Of a stretch of 64,000 nt of DNA, positions 38,977 to 48,006 are shown in pieces. Source of the stretch: Diaphorobacter sp. HDW4A. GTDB taxonomy: Bacteria; Pseudomonadota; Gammaproteobacteria; Burkholderiales; Burkholderiaceae_C. Both the position numbers and the translations under genes were made by a program. The stretch's first letter is position 1, and every line of letters begins with the position of its first letter. The stretch is from positions 3,038,001 through 3,102,000 of the forward strand of contig NZ_CP049910.1 of the NCBI RefSeq assembly GCF_011305995.1, read 5' to 3'. Under the pieces are notes generated by a model. The model ran no database searches, was not told the DNA's origin, and was given only the letters and a program-made list of their open reading frames with translations.

Positions 38977-39960
38977 TCAGCGGGCCAGCGGCTGGTTCAC
39001 AGGAGTGATCGGCGCCTGACCCTGCAGATAGGCAATGAGATTGTCCGCTGCCAGGGTGCTCATCTTCAAGCGCGTCTTCACCGTGGCGCTCGCGATGTGC
39101 GGCGTGAGCACCACATTCGGCACCTGCAGCAGGCCCGGATAAACAGAAGGCTCACCCTCGAACACGTCGAGCCCCGCGCCCGCGATGCGGCGCTCGATGA
39201 GCGCCTCCGCCAGAGCCTTGTCGTCAACAATGCCGCCGCGCGCGATGTTGATCAGCGTGGCCGTCGACTGCATCTGCGCCAGCTCGACCGCGCCGATGGC
39301 ATGGTGCGAATCGGGCGTGTACGGCAGCACCAGCACGAGGTGATCGGCCTTGGCGAGCAGTTCTTCTTTGCTCACATAGCTCGCCTTGCATTCGGCCTCA
39401 AGCTCGGGTGTGAGACGCGAGCGGTTGTGGTAAATCACGTTCATACCGAAGCCGTGCGCACCGCGCTTGGCGATGCCCTGCCCTATGCGCCCCATGCCCA
39501 GAATGCCGAGCGTGCTGCCATGCACCTCGGCACCGGCGAACATGTCGTAGCTCCAGCGCGTCCACTTGCCCGCGCGCAGGTAGTGCTCGCTCTCGGTCAC
39601 CCGGCGCGCGGTCGCCATCAGCAGCGCAAAGCCGAAATCAGCCGTGGTCTCGGTCAGCACGTCGGGCGTGTTGGTGCCGAGCACGCCGGCCGCCGTCATC
39701 GCGGCCACGTCGAAGTTGTTGTAGCCGACCGTCATGTTGGAGACGATCTTCAGCTTGGGGCAGGCCGCCAGCAGCGCCGCGTTGATCGGCTGGGTGCCGG
39801 TGGTGAGCGCGCCGTCCTTGTCCTTCAGTCGCTCGATCAACTCCGCATCGCTCCAGAGCACATCGTCCTGATTGGATTCAACATCGAAGTGCTGCGACAG
39901 GCGTTCAATCACTTCGGGGAAGATCTTGCGCGCGACCAGAATGCGTGGCTTGCTGCTCAT
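38977..39960 (-). CDS. ghrB: D-2-hydroxyacid dehydrogenase (glyoxylate/hydroxypyruvate/2-ketogluconate reductase type)
   Basis: A 327-aa NAD(P)-dependent reductase. The Rossmann site GILGMGRIGQGIAKRGAHGFGM lies at about 151-172, the catalytic Arg in NIARGGIVDD near 240, Glu in DVFEGEP near 267 and His in LTPHIASAT near 287. An Arg shortly after the nucleotide site (HNRSR) suggests preference for NADP(H). Closest by eye to GhrB; the physiological substrate is inferred. Lies 19 bp upstream of rmuC in the same direction. Confidence 0.85.
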   Translation of the reverse strand: MSSKPRILVARKIFPEVIERLSQHFDVESNQDDVLWSDAELIERLKDKDGALTTGTQPINAALLAACPKLKIVSNMTVGYNNFDVAAMTAAGVLGTNTPDVLTETTADFGFALLMATARRVTESEHYLRAGKWTRWSYDMFAGAEVHGSTLGILGMGRIGQGIAKRGAHGFGMNVIYHNRSRLTPELEAECKASYVSKEELLAKADHLVLVLPYTPDSHHAIGAVELAQMQSTATLINIARGGIVDDKALAEALIERRIAGAGLDVFEGEPSVYPGLLQVPNVVLTPHIASATVKTRLKMSTLAADNLIAYLQGQAPITPVNQPLAR

Positions 39961-40043
39961 GGGATGGGTCTCCTTGTCTTGTCTATCTCTGAATATCTTG
40001 AAAACGAATGCGCCCTGCAGATCGTCTGCCGATCACCTGCTCA

Positions 40044-41480
40044 TCAGCGGAACCAGATGAAGGTCATGATGACGAACAGCGGGATCAGCACGCAGCCCGA
40101 CCAGGCCATGTAGCCGAAGAAGCTCGGCATCTTCACACCACGGTCTTCGGCGATGGCCTTGACCATCATGTTCGGCGCATTGCCGATGTAGGTGTTCGCG
40201 CCCATGAACACCGCACCTGCGGAAATGGCCGCGAGCGTGGGGGCGAGCGTGGTCATCAGCACGGCGGAATCCCCCCCAGCCGTGTTGAAAAACACCAGAT
40301 AGGTGGGCGCGTTGTCGAGGAACGAACTCAGGGCACCGGTCGCCCAGAAATACATCGCGGGATCGGGCGAGCCATCGGGCCTGGTGACCGCCGAGACGAT
40401 GGTGCCGAACGGACCATTCACGCCTGCCTTGAGCATCGCGATCACCGGAATGATGGTGAGGAAAATGCCCGCGAACAGTTTGGCCACCTCCTGCATCGGC
40501 CCCCAGCCGAACTGGTTCTTTGCATGCACCTGCTTGGGTGTGACCCACAGCGAAACGATGGCAACAACAACGAGACCGATGTCGCGCACCAGCCCCGGCA
40601 GGCCGACATGCGCGCCCGCGATCACCCATTCCACATCGGATTTCCACATTCCGCTCATCAACACCAGCACCACCACAGCCAGCAGCAGCACGAAGTTGCC
40701 CTTGCCCTCAAAGCCTATGCCTTGCGGGGCAGTGGTATCGGGTGTCGGGTCTTCGCGGCGCACTTCGCCGCTACGGCGGAAGAACCAGGCATCGAGAAAA
40801 TAGAACGCCACCAGCAGCACGCCGACGAGGAACAGCGTCTCGGTAAAGATGTGCTGCACGGTCCAGAAGAAGCTCACGCCCTTGAGAAAACCGAGGAACA
40901 GCGGCGGATCGCCGAGCGGCGAGAGCGAGCCACCCGCGTTCGAGACGATGAAGATGAAGAACACCACCACATGCGCCATGTGCTTGCGGTTGTCGTTGGC
41001 GCGGATCAGCGGACGGATCAACAGCATCGACGCGCCCGTCGTCCCCATGAAGCTCGCGAGCACCGCGCCGATGGCGAGAATCGCGGTGTTGAGCCCCGGC
41101 GAGCCATGCAGATTGCCGCGGATGTAGATGCCCCCGGCGACGGTGTACAGCGCCGTCAGCAGGATCACGAACGGGATGTATTCGGCCACCAGCGCATGCA
41201 CGAAGTTCACGCCGGCAACCGACGGCCCGAAGATGATCGCGAACGGCACCAGAAACGCCAGCGCCCAAGCCACCGTGACCTTGCCGAAATGGTGGTGCCA
41301 GAAGCTGGGCAACATCAACGGCATCAGCGCGATCGACAGCAGAATGCCCGCGAACGGAATGCCCCACAGCACGGAAAGTGCGCTGCCGTCGATCTCCGCC
41401 GCCTTCACCACCGCAGGCAATGCACCACACAACGCCGCAGCCCACCAGCGCAATCGATTCCATCCCGACACCCGACTCAT
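40044..41480 (-). CDS. Sodium:proton antiporter (NhaD / ion transporter superfamily)
   Basis: A 478-aa membrane protein with about 12 helices. An N-terminal segment resembling a signal anchor ends near AEIDGS. Family features are [23 protein letters not shown] near 185-207 and [18 protein letters not shown] near 385-402, with the buried Asp and Asn typical of the IT superfamily, and [11 protein letters not shown] near 430. It overlaps pncB by ATGA, an unusual pairing. With the Mrp operon this region carries two different Na+/H+ exchange systems. Confidence 0.85.
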   Translation of the reverse strand: MSRVSGWNRLRWWAAALCGALPAVVKAAEIDGSALSVLWGIPFAGILLSIALMPLMLPSFWHHHFGKVTVAWALAFLVPFAIIFGPSVAGVNFVHALVAEYIPFVILLTALYTVAGGIYIRGNLHGSPGLNTAILAIGAVLASFMGTTGASMLLIRPLIRANDNRKHMAHVVVFFIFIVSNAGGSLSPLGDPPLFLGFLKGVSFFWTVQHIFTETLFLVGVLLVAFYFLDAWFFRRSGEVRREDPTPDTTAPQGIGFEGKGNFVLLLAVVVLVLMSGMWKSDVEWVIAGAHVGLPGLVRDIGLVVVAIVSLWVTPKQVHAKNQFGWGPMQEVAKLFAGIFLTIIPVIAMLKAGVNGPFGTIVSAVTRPDGSPDPAMYFWATGALSSFLDNAPTYLVFFNTAGGDSAVLMTTLAPTLAAISAGAVFMGANTYIGNAPNMMVKAIAEDRGVKMPSFFGYMAWSGCVLIPLFVIMTFIWFR

Positions 41481-42700
41481 CCTTGCGTCGCCGGTATCTC
41501 GAACACCTGACGCAGATAGGCCAGGTACTTCTCGTCATTGCACATGTTCTTGCCTGGCGCGTCAGACAGCTTGGCCACAGGCTGACCATTGCAACGCGTC
41601 ATCTTGATCACGATCTGCAACGGCACATGTGCAGGAGGATCTCCCAGATCGTTGGTGAGATTGGTGCCAATGCCGAAGGCGAGTTGGCAGCGTCCATTGA
41701 AGCGTTGATACAGTTCGATGATGCGCGGAATGGTCAGCGCATCGCTGAAGATCAGCACCTTGGTCAATGGATCGACGCGGTTGGCCTTGTAGTGCGCCAG
41801 CAGACGCTCGCCCCATGCGAAAGGATCGCCGCTGTCATGGCGCGCACCGTCGAAAAGCTTGCAGAAATACAGATCGAAGTCACGCAGAAACGCGCTCATG
41901 CCGTAGACATCCGAGAGCGCAATGCCGAGATCGCCGCGATATTCCTTCGCCCAACATTCAAAACCGAACACCTGGCTGTCGCGCAGACGCGGCCCCAGTG
42001 CCTGGCAGGCCTGCAGATATTCATGCGCCATGGTGCCGAGCGGCTTGAGCCCCAGCTTCATCGCGAACAGCACATTGCTCGACCCCGCCAACTGACCCGG
42101 CGCATAACATGAGCCGGGACGCTTTTCGTCACCGCCCAGCTTGGCACACAGCACGCGCAACACTTCCTCATGCCAGGCGCGGCTGAAGCGGCGACGCGTG
42201 CCGTAGTCGGCGATCTTGAGCTCTTCGAGCCTCTCGCTCTGCAGCAGCGCAATCTTCTCTTCGAGCCGATGCCGCCCTTCGGCGAATGGAGGCACCTTCT
42301 GCATGTTGCGGAAATAGACCTCGTTCACGATGGCCAGGACTGGAATCTCGAACAGAATCGTGTGCAACCACGGCCCAGTGATCGTGATATCGATCTCGCC
42401 GCTCGGCAGTGCGGTCACCGTGATGTATTTTTCGTTGAGCCGGAAGATTCCCAGAAAATCAATGAAGTCGCTCTTGATGAAGCGCAGCGAACGCAGGTAC
42501 GCCAGCTCTGCATCTTGAAAGTGCAGACTGCACAGCGAACGGATCTCTTCGCGAATCTCGCTCACGAATGGCGCCAGTTGCACTCCGGGATTGCGGCACT
42601 TGAACTTGTACTCGACCTGTGCGCCCGGAAAGTGGTGCAGCACCACCTGCATCATCGTGAATTTGTAGAGATCGGTGTCGAGCAGGCTGGTGATGATCAT
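41477..42700 (-). CDS. pncB: Nicotinate phosphoribosyltransferase
   Basis: A 407-aa enzyme of the NAD salvage pathway, joining nicotinate to [25 protein letters not shown] is the family beginning, which fixes the start at 42700 although the frame is open to 42763. [16 protein letters not shown] near 168 and [11 protein letters not shown] near 290 contain substrate-binding residues, and [13 protein letters not shown] and GIGTNLTND form the phosphate site. Its last 4 nt overlap the start of the antiporter gene. Confidence 0.95.
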   Translation of the reverse strand: MIITSLLDTDLYKFTMMQVVLHHFPGAQVEYKFKCRNPGVQLAPFVSEIREEIRSLCSLHFQDAELAYLRSLRFIKSDFIDFLGIFRLNEKYITVTALPSGEIDITITGPWLHTILFEIPVLAIVNEVYFRNMQKVPPFAEGRHRLEEKIALLQSERLEELKIADYGTRRRFSRAWHEEVLRVLCAKLGGDEKRPGSCYAPGQLAGSSNVLFAMKLGLKPLGTMAHEYLQACQALGPRLRDSQVFGFECWAKEYRGDLGIALSDVYGMSAFLRDFDLYFCKLFDGARHDSGDPFAWGERLLAHYKANRVDPLTKVLIFSDALTIPRIIELYQRFNGRCQLAFGIGTNLTNDLGDPPAHVPLQIVIKMTRCNGQPVAKLSDAPGKNMCNDEKYLAYLRQVFEIPATQG

Positions 42701-42865
42701 GAGGCTTGAGAAAGTCCGAGGCCTCTCCGGCCAAGCCCGGCAAAGCGCATGGTTGCTTCCCATTGCGAGAGTGCAATTGCCATTGTGGCATCAACCGGAG
42801 CCACGCGCAGCCAAACCGCCCGCAAAGCCGCATCCAGCACTGAACTCAGCCATGGTGAGTTGCGA

Positions 42866-43354
42866 TCAGACCCTGAGCGTTTCAAGCACGCTTCGCAGCT
42901 TGTCGGGCAATGGGCAGGGTCGGCGCGACTCGCGTTCGACATAGACATGCACAAAATGCCCAAAGGCTGCTGTCATCGCCTCGCCTTTAGCAAACAGACC
43001 GATCTCATAACGAACGCTGGATGTCCCCAGCTTGGTCACACGCAGCCCCGCTTCAACGGTCTGCGGAAATGCGAGCGAAGCAAAATAATTACATTGAGTT
43101 TCGATTACCAAGCCAATCGTGGTGCCGTCATGAATATCGAGAGCACCCTGCTCAATCAAATAGCCATTCACCGCCGTATCGAACCAGCTGTAATAGACAA
43201 CATTATTGACGTGCCCATAGAGATCGTTATCCGCCCAGCGCGTGCCAATGGTGCGAAACACCCTGAATTGCGAACGCTCCAGAGGCGTGGGGCGCACTGC
43301 TGGTGTTGCAAAAACGGGGGGATGGGAAGTGGTATTTGTCTCTGTCATGGTCAT
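42866..43354 (-). CDS. Hotdog-fold acyl-CoA thioesterase
   Basis: A 162-aa 4HBT/YbgC-type thioesterase. The active-site segment TRWADNDLYGHVNNVVYYSWFDTA lies at about 38-61, with Asp in WADND as the catalytic acid. Substrate unknown. ATG codons at residues 1 and 3 are both possible. Divergent from the phasin gene, 230 bp away, and so perhaps linked to fatty acid or PHA metabolism (inference). Confidence 0.87.
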   Translation of the reverse strand: MTMTETNTTSHPPVFATPAVRPTPLERSQFRVFRTIGTRWADNDLYGHVNNVVYYSWFDTAVNGYLIEQGALDIHDGTTIGLVIETQCNYFASLAFPQTVEAGLRVTKLGTSSVRYEIGLFAKGEAMTAAFGHFVHVYVERESRRPCPLPDKLRSVLETLRV

Positions 43355-43454
43355 TTCATATCCTGCGCTTATTTTGCCAAGGCCGACGCGTGCGCTGATG
43401 AATATGGTGTGTCGTGTGCGACAGAAGCGATTTTTTGGGTAACGCCTCTAAAAA

Positions 43455-43469
43455 TGTTGCGATGCAACA
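43455..43469. promoter_or_regulatory. TGC-rich palindrome upstream of the phasin gene, candidate PhaR operator
   Basis: TGTTGC-GAT-GCAACA is a perfect 6+6 palindrome 7 bp upstream of the phasin -35 box. A second TGCAACA stands near 43520. PhaR repressors of PHA granule genes bind GCA/TGC-rich sites of this type at phaP promoters. The regulator itself is not in the window. Confidence 0.5.
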
Positions 43470-43476
43470 AAAGCAC

Positions 43477-43504
43477 TTGCAATTTGAGCGCAACCCCCTA
43501 AAAT
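43477..43504 (+). promoter_or_regulatory. Sigma-70 promoter of the phasin gene
   Basis: TTGCAA (43477-43482) and TAAAAT (43499-43504) are separated by 16 nt, giving a leader of about 80 nt before the start codon. Confidence 0.65.
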
Positions 43505-43591
43505 TCGATCCATGCTGCACTGCAACATGACACATGTCTCAGGTCACGTCAGAGCAGATATCTCATCCAAACCCTTTACTGGAGAATGACC

Positions 43592-44158
43592 ATGTCCCTG
43601 ACCCCCGAACAAGTGATCGCCGCACAAAAGTCCAACGTTGAAACCTTCTTTGGTCTGACCACCAAGGCTTTCGAAGGCTTTGAAAAGCTGGTCGAACTGA
43701 ACGTGACCGCCTCCCGCGCCGCTCTGGCCGATGTTGCCACACACACACAAGCCGTGCTGGCCGCCAAGGACCCACAAGAGCTGCTGGCTCTGCAAGCCGG
43801 CCTGCTGCAGCCTCTGGCTGAAAAGTCGGTCGCCTACAGCCGTCACCTGTACGACATCGCTTCGGGCACTGGCACCGAATTCACCAAGGCTGTGGAAACC
43901 CAAGCCGTTGAAGCACAACGCAGCTTCAACACGCTGGTCGACACTGCTGCCAAGAACGCTCCTGCCGGCTCCGAAACTTCGGTTGCCGTGTTCAAGAGCG
44001 CCGTGAGCGCCGCCAACAACGCTTTTGAATCCGTTCAAAAGGCTGTGAAGCAAGCCAGCGACGTCGCTGAAGCCAACTTCAACGCAGTGGCCAACTCGGC
44101 TACCAACGCTGCCAAGACCGCTACTGCCACAGCTACCGCTGCTGCTCGCAAGCGTTAA
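43592..44158 (+). CDS. phaP: Phasin (polyhydroxyalkanoate granule protein)
   Basis: A 188-aa amphipathic helical protein of the TIGR01841 phasin type. [37 protein letters not shown] is the typical beginning. The middle is Ala-, Glu- and Gln-rich, and the end is low-complexity Ala-Thr-Lys-Arg, suited to binding DNA or granule surface. It coats PHA granules and sets their size. TGGAGA lies before the ATG at 43592; another ATG is at 43586. Followed by a strong terminator. Codon use is strongly biased, as in highly expressed genes. Confidence 0.93.
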   Translation: MSLTPEQVIAAQKSNVETFFGLTTKAFEGFEKLVELNVTASRAALADVATHTQAVLAAKDPQELLALQAGLLQPLAEKSVAYSRHLYDIASGTGTEFTKAVETQAVEAQRSFNTLVDTAAKNAPAGSETSVAVFKSAVSAANNAFESVQKAVKQASDVAEANFNAVANSATNAAKTATATATAAARKR

Positions 44159-44305
44159 TCAATGACAACGGGAATTGCAATTTAAAGGGTTAACCCCTAA
44201 AATTCCCGTATCGATTCAAAACGATTCGCTCAAAAGCGAAACGATTCGAATCCACCAGTTGTCTCCTTGGATCCTCTTGAAACCCGGTTTCTAGGATCCC
44301 TTAAT

Positions 44306-44336
44306 AGCCCAGTCCTTATCGACTGGGCTTTTTTTT
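44306..44336 (+). terminator. Rho-independent terminator after phaP
   Basis: AGCCCAGTC-CTTATC-GACTGGGCT followed by T7. A 9-bp perfect stem. Confidence 0.9.
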
Positions 44337-44346
44337 AAGTATTCGG

Positions 44347-44366
44347 AACACCCCCCTGAGGCGCTG
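44347..44366. repeat. Dispersed GC-rich intergenic repeat, copy 1
   Basis: CCCCCCTGAGGCGCTGCGCG is also found at 62351-62370, where a longer copy follows. It resembles the REP-like elements scattered between Comamonadaceae genes. Confidence 0.7.
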
Positions 44367-44525
44367 CGCGGCTGCCCTCGCCTAGGCCGCGCCAGTTTCG
44401 AACTCCACGGGCAATGCCAGCATTGAGCATGCCCGCCTTGCCCCACTCCCGTTGGGTGGGCGGCGCGAAATTTCCCTCCATCGTCATCCCGCCGACACTA
44501 TGATGACCATTGGATGATTCATAAT

Positions 44526-44545
44526 TGACGTTTACGTAAACGTCA
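44526..44545. promoter_or_regulatory. 20-bp perfect palindromic operator before the SDR gene
   Basis: TGACGTTTACGTAAACGTCA reads the same on both strands and lies 22 bp before the TTG start. The sequence type recalls operators of the MerR-family LiuR regulator of branched-chain amino acid and fatty acid degradation, which suits the predicted enzyme. The regulator is not in the window. Confidence 0.7.
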
Positions 44546-44567
44546 TCATCAACCTCTGGAGACAATC

Positions 44568-45326
44568 TTGGACATCAAAGGCAAAGTATTCATCGTGACC
44601 GGCGGCGCTTCAGGTCTGGGCGAAGGCACTGCGCGCATGCTGGCCAGCCGTGGCGCCCATGTGGTGGTTGCCGACATGCAGATCGACAAGGGTGAAGCGG
44701 TCGCCAAAGACATCGGCGGTAGCTTCGTCAAGTGCGATGTGACCAGCGAATCTGACGGCCAGGCTGTCGTCGCCAAGGCCATTTCGGTCGGCAAGCTCAT
44801 GGGGCTGGTGAACTGCGCGGGCATCGCACCGGCAGAAAAGACCGTTGGCAAGAATGGCGCGCACTCGCTGACGCTATTCAGCAAGGTGGTGCAGGTCAAT
44901 CTGATCGGCAGCTTCAACATGATCCGCTTGGCCGCCGAAGCCATGGCCAAGAACGAGCCTGAATCCACCGGCGAGCGCGGCGTGATGATCTCGACAGCCA
45001 GCGTCGCCGCCTACGACGGCCAGATCGGCCAGGCCGCCTACGCCGCCTCCAAGGGTGGCATCGTCGGCATGACTCTGCCCATCGCCCGCGACCTCGCCCG
45101 CAACGGCATCCGGAACATGACCATCGCCCCAGGCATCTTCGGCACCCCGATGCTCTTCGGCATGCCACAAGAAGTGCAGGATGCTCTGGCCGCCGGCGTC
45201 CCCTTCCCCAGCCGCCTCGGCACCCCGACCGACTACGCCAAGCTGGCCTGCCACATCTTCGAAAACGACATGCTCAACGGCGAAGTGATTCGTCTCGATG
45301 GCGCCATTCGACTGGCTCCAAAGTAA
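44568..45326 (+). CDS. Short-chain 3-hydroxyacyl-CoA dehydrogenase (HSD17B10-like SDR)
   Basis: A 252-aa SDR. The NAD site [16 protein letters not shown] is at 10-25, [11 protein letters not shown] near 82, catalytic Ser in [14 protein letters not shown] and Tyr-Lys in [10 protein letters not shown] near 155-165. The unusually long insert after NCAG and the overall pattern match the 3-hydroxyacyl-CoA / 3-hydroxy-2-methylbutyryl-CoA dehydrogenase group that works in beta-oxidation and isoleucine breakdown. The start is TTG with GGAGA 6 nt upstream; no ATG or GTG fits. A palindromic operator sits just before it. Confidence 0.87.
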   Translation: MDIKGKVFIVTGGASGLGEGTARMLASRGAHVVVADMQIDKGEAVAKDIGGSFVKCDVTSESDGQAVVAKAISVGKLMGLVNCAGIAPAEKTVGKNGAHSLTLFSKVVQVNLIGSFNMIRLAAEAMAKNEPESTGERGVMISTASVAAYDGQIGQAAYAASKGGIVGMTLPIARDLARNGIRNMTIAPGIFGTPMLFGMPQEVQDALAAGVPFPSRLGTPTDYAKLACHIFENDMLNGEVIRLDGAIRLAPK

Positions 45327-45350
45327 GCAGATCGCCAAAACACATAGTTC

Positions 45351-45373
45351 CAAGGGCCTCACGGCCCTTTTTC
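45351..45373 (+). terminator. Rho-independent terminator after the SDR gene
   Basis: AAGGGCC-TCAC-GGCCC followed by T5, 25 bp after the stop. Confidence 0.82.
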
Positions 45374-45443
45374 ATACCCAAGGTATTCCAACAGCGGGCC
45401 ACCGAAGCGAGCACCAGACTCGCCCCACCACCCCAACGGTAAG

Positions 45444-45487
45444 ACAGCCCCTCAAGCAAGGCTTCGCAACGCTGCATGAGGGGCTGT
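45444..45487. repeat. Hairpin of a dispersed intergenic element, copy A
   Basis: ACAGCCCCTCA at 45444-45454 pairs exactly with TGAGGGGCTGT at 45477-45487. The loop contains CAAGGCTTCGCAA. The flank CGCCTCCAAACGA and the loop motif recur in copy B at 62572-62655. Function unknown. Confidence 0.55.
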
Positions 45488-45559
45488 ATTGCCGCCTCCA
45501 AACGACCAACCAGCGAGGCCAAAGGTCTCGTACAAGCAAAATTCAAAAACAAAACAAAA

Positions 45560-45591
45560 AGCGATGCAAGCTTTCGCTTGCATCGCTTTTG
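45560..45591 (-). terminator. Terminator of the tRNA operon
   Basis: GCGATGCAAG-CTTTCG-CTTGCATCGC, followed on the minus strand by TTTTTGTTTTG. It lies just beyond the last tRNA-Asp gene. Confidence 0.88.
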
Positions 45592-45595
45592 ATTT

Positions 45596-45672
45596 TGGCG
45601 GAGTGGACGGGACTCGAACCCGCGACCCCCGGCGTGACAGGCCGGTATTCTAACCAACTGAACTACCACTCC
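45596..45672 (-). tRNA. tRNA-Asp(GTC), copy 1
   Basis: 77 nt with encoded CCA. Acceptor GGAGTGG pairs with CCACTCC, and the anticodon stem-loop CCGGCCTGTCACGCCGG carries GTC. Last gene of the array on the minus strand. Confidence 0.96.
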
Positions 45673-45719
45673 TGGTAGAAAGCGTCGTGGGCTCTTGCGA
45701 GCTTCAAGTGCTTTAAACT

Positions 45720-45795
45720 TGGCGACCCTACGGGGATTCGAACCCCGGTACTCACCGTGAAAGGGTGATGTCCTAGGCCTCTAGACGATAGGGTC
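45720..45795 (-). tRNA. tRNA-Glu(TTC), copy 1
   Basis: 76 nt with encoded CCA. Acceptor GACCCTA pairs with TAGGGTC, and the anticodon loop CTTTCAC gives TTC. Confidence 0.96.
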
Positions 45796-45825
45796 ATAAC
45801 CTAAGAACTTCCGTTCAACAAACCT

Positions 45826-45901
<76 letters not shown>

Positions 45902-46004
45902 AAGGGATCTGACACATGATCGACAACATGGCATGCCATGCTCCCACCAAAACAAAACGGGCCTCCTTGCGGGACGACCCGTTACTGGTCAAATCCATGA
46001 AATC

Positions 46005-46081
46005 TGGCGGAGTGGACGGGACTCGAACCCGCGACCCCCGGCGTGACAGGCCGGTATTCTAACCAACTGAACTACCACTCC
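46005..46081 (-). tRNA. tRNA-Asp(GTC), copy 2
   Basis: 77 nt, identical to copy 1 in the tRNA body. Confidence 0.96.
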
Positions 46082-46128
46082 TGGCAGGAAGCGTTGTGCG
46101 CTCTTGCGAGCTTCAAGTGCTTCAAACT

Positions 46129-46204
46129 TGGCGACCCTACGGGGATTCGAACCCCGGTACTCACCGTGAAAGGGTGATGTCCTAGGCCTCTAGACGATAG
46201 GGTC
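46129..46204 (-). tRNA. tRNA-Glu(TTC), copy 2
   Basis: 76 nt, identical to copy 1. The spacer to the neighbouring tRNA-Asp is also nearly identical to that in the other units. Confidence 0.96.
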
Positions 46205-46230
46205 AAAACCTTGGAACTAACCGAAAAACT

Positions 46231-46307
46231 TGGCGGAGTGGACGGGACTCGAACCCGCGCCCCCCGGCGTGACAGGCCGGTATTCTAACCAACTGAACTA
46301 CCACTCC
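46231..46307 (-). tRNA. tRNA-Asp(GTC), copy 3, variable-loop variant
   Basis: 77 nt, differing from copies 1 and 2 by one base: the variable loop has GGGGC where the others have GGGTC (plus strand C instead of A at 46261 or next to it). Anticodon and stems are unchanged. Confidence 0.95.
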
Positions 46308-46354
46308 TGGTAGAAAGCGTCGTGGGCTCTTGCGAGCTTCAAGTGCTTCAAACT

Positions 46355-46430
46355 TGGCGACCCTACGGGGATTCGAACCCCGGTACTCACCGTGAAAGGG
46401 TGATGTCCTAGGCCTCTAGACGATAGGGTC
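46355..46430 (-). tRNA. tRNA-Glu(TTC), copy 3
   Basis: 76 nt with encoded CCA, identical to the other two tRNA-Glu genes. Confidence 0.96.
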
Positions 46431-46445
46431 ATAACCTAGAATTCT

Positions 46446-46521
<76 letters not shown>

Positions 46522-46581
46522 AATTTTCTCTGCAGATAACGTCGTTTAGTTGTGTAACCATCGTCATCTGCTGAGCTTCGA

Positions 46582-46611
46582 ATTATATACAGGTTTTCAG
46601 GCGCTTTTCAA
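46582..46611 (-). promoter_or_regulatory. Promoter of the tRNA array
   Basis: On the minus strand TTGAAA (46606-46611) and TATAAT (46582-46587) are 18 nt apart, with TGTA extending the -10 box. The -35 box lies inside the last codons of gltX. Strong match to sigma-70. Confidence 0.72.
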
Positions 46612-48006
46612 ATTCATCAAAACTTTTTCACGCCCGAGAAGCTCGAGCACTGCGTCGACCGATGGCGTGTGCGCCGTACCCAGCGTCAGCACGCGCACCG
46701 GCATCGCCAGCATCGGCATCTTCACGCCCTGATCTTTGAGCACTTGCTTGATGGCAGCGCTGATCGCTTCCTTGTTCCACTCCACCGTTTCCATGGCGGT
46801 AGCGAACGCGGCGAGCAGCGGCTTGACGGCGTCGGTCACATGCTTGGCGTAGTCTTCGGCGTTGCGCTCGATGCTCTCCATATAGAAGAGCTTCGCCCAG
46901 TGGGCCATGTCGACCAGCGTTTCGCAGCGATCCTTGAACAGACCAACAATGCGCACAAGGCGGTCATCAGCATCGATCAGGCTCTCGGCGACACCCGTCT
47001 TGATGACGAACGGCTTGACCATCGCTGTCAGCGCCACATCGTCCATGGCCTTCAGGTGCTGGGCATTCACCCAGCGCAGTTTGGCCTCGTCGAACTGGCC
47101 CGCACTGCGGCCGAGATGGTCCAGATTGAACCACTCGAGGAACTGCTGACGGGAGAAGATTTCGTCATCGCCATGGCTCCAACCCAGACGGGCCAGGTAG
47201 TTCACCATCGCATCGGGCAAATAGCCTTCGTCGCGGTATTCCGTCACGGCCTTGGCACCATTGCGCTTGCTCATCTTCTCGCCCTGCTCATTGAGCACGG
47301 TCGGCAGATGTGCGAACACCGGCACGGTGGCACCGAGCGCCTCGAAAATGTGGATCTGGCGCGGCGTGTTGTTCACATGGTCATCACCGCGGATCACATG
47401 GGTGATGGTCATGTCCATGTCGTCCACGCAGACGCAGAAGTTATAGGTTGGTGTGCCGTCGGGACGAGCAATCACTAGATCGTCGAGCTCGGAGTTCTGG
47501 AACTCGATGTGGCCCTTGCACTTGTCCTCCCAGCCGACCACGCCGGTCAAAGGCGTCTTGAAACGCAGCACCGGCTTCACGCCTTCGGGAATAGCTGGCA
47601 GCACCTTGCCGGGTTCCGGACGCCATGTGCCGTCATAGCGTGGCTTTTCCTTGGCGGCCATTTGCTTTTCGCGCAGTGCGTCCAGCTCTGCCATGCTCAT
47701 GTAGCAAGGATAGACATAGCCCTTTTCTTGCAGAACGGCCAGCACTTCCTTGTAGCGCTCCATGCGCTGCATCTGATAGAACGGGCCCTCGTCGTGATCG
47801 AGCTGCAACCATTCCATACCTTCCAGAATCACATCGACCGATGCCTGCGTGGAACGCTCCACGTCGGTGTCCTCGATGCGCAGGATGAAGTCACCCTTGT
47901 TGGCACGCGCAAAGGCCCATGGATACAGGGCCGAGCGGATGTTGCCCAGATGGATGAAGCCCGTGGGAGACGGGGCAAATCGGGTACGTACTTTTTCTTG
48001 TGTCAT
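46597..48006 (-). CDS. gltX: Glutamyl-tRNA synthetase
   Basis: A 469-aa class I aminoacyl-tRNA synthetase. The HIGH-type motif is in [20 protein letters not shown] (about 9-28) and the KMSKS-type motif is KMSKR near 248. It charges tRNA-Glu, and three tRNA-Glu genes follow directly downstream. Its start overlaps the metZ stop by ATGA. Note HLGN where many have HIGN or HVGN. Full length. Confidence 0.96.
   Translation of the reverse strand: MTQEKVRTRFAPSPTGFIHLGNIRSALYPWAFARANKGDFILRIEDTDVERSTQASVDVILEGMEWLQLDHDEGPFYQMQRMERYKEVLAVLQEKGYVYPCYMSMAELDALREKQMAAKEKPRYDGTWRPEPGKVLPAIPEGVKPVLRFKTPLTGVVGWEDKCKGHIEFQNSELDDLVIARPDGTPTYNFCVCVDDMDMTITHVIRGDDHVNNTPRQIHIFEALGATVPVFAHLPTVLNEQGEKMSKRNGAKAVTEYRDEGYLPDAMVNYLARLGWSHGDDEIFSRQQFLEWFNLDHLGRSAGQFDEAKLRWVNAQHLKAMDDVALTAMVKPFVIKTGVAESLIDADDRLVRIVGLFKDRCETLVDMAHWAKLFYMESIERNAEDYAKHVTDAVKPLLAAFATAMETVEWNKEAISAAIKQVLKDQGVKMPMLAMPVRVLTLGTAHTPSVDAVLELLGREKVLMNLKSA

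Larger units (their letters stand above)
44159..44525. other. Intergenic region between phaP and the SDR gene
   Basis: It holds the phaP terminator, an inverted repeat based on GGATCC at 44270-44299, one copy of a dispersed GC-rich repeat at 44347-44400, and the upstream promoter side of the SDR gene. No open frame with a ribosome site was seen. Confidence 0.6.
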
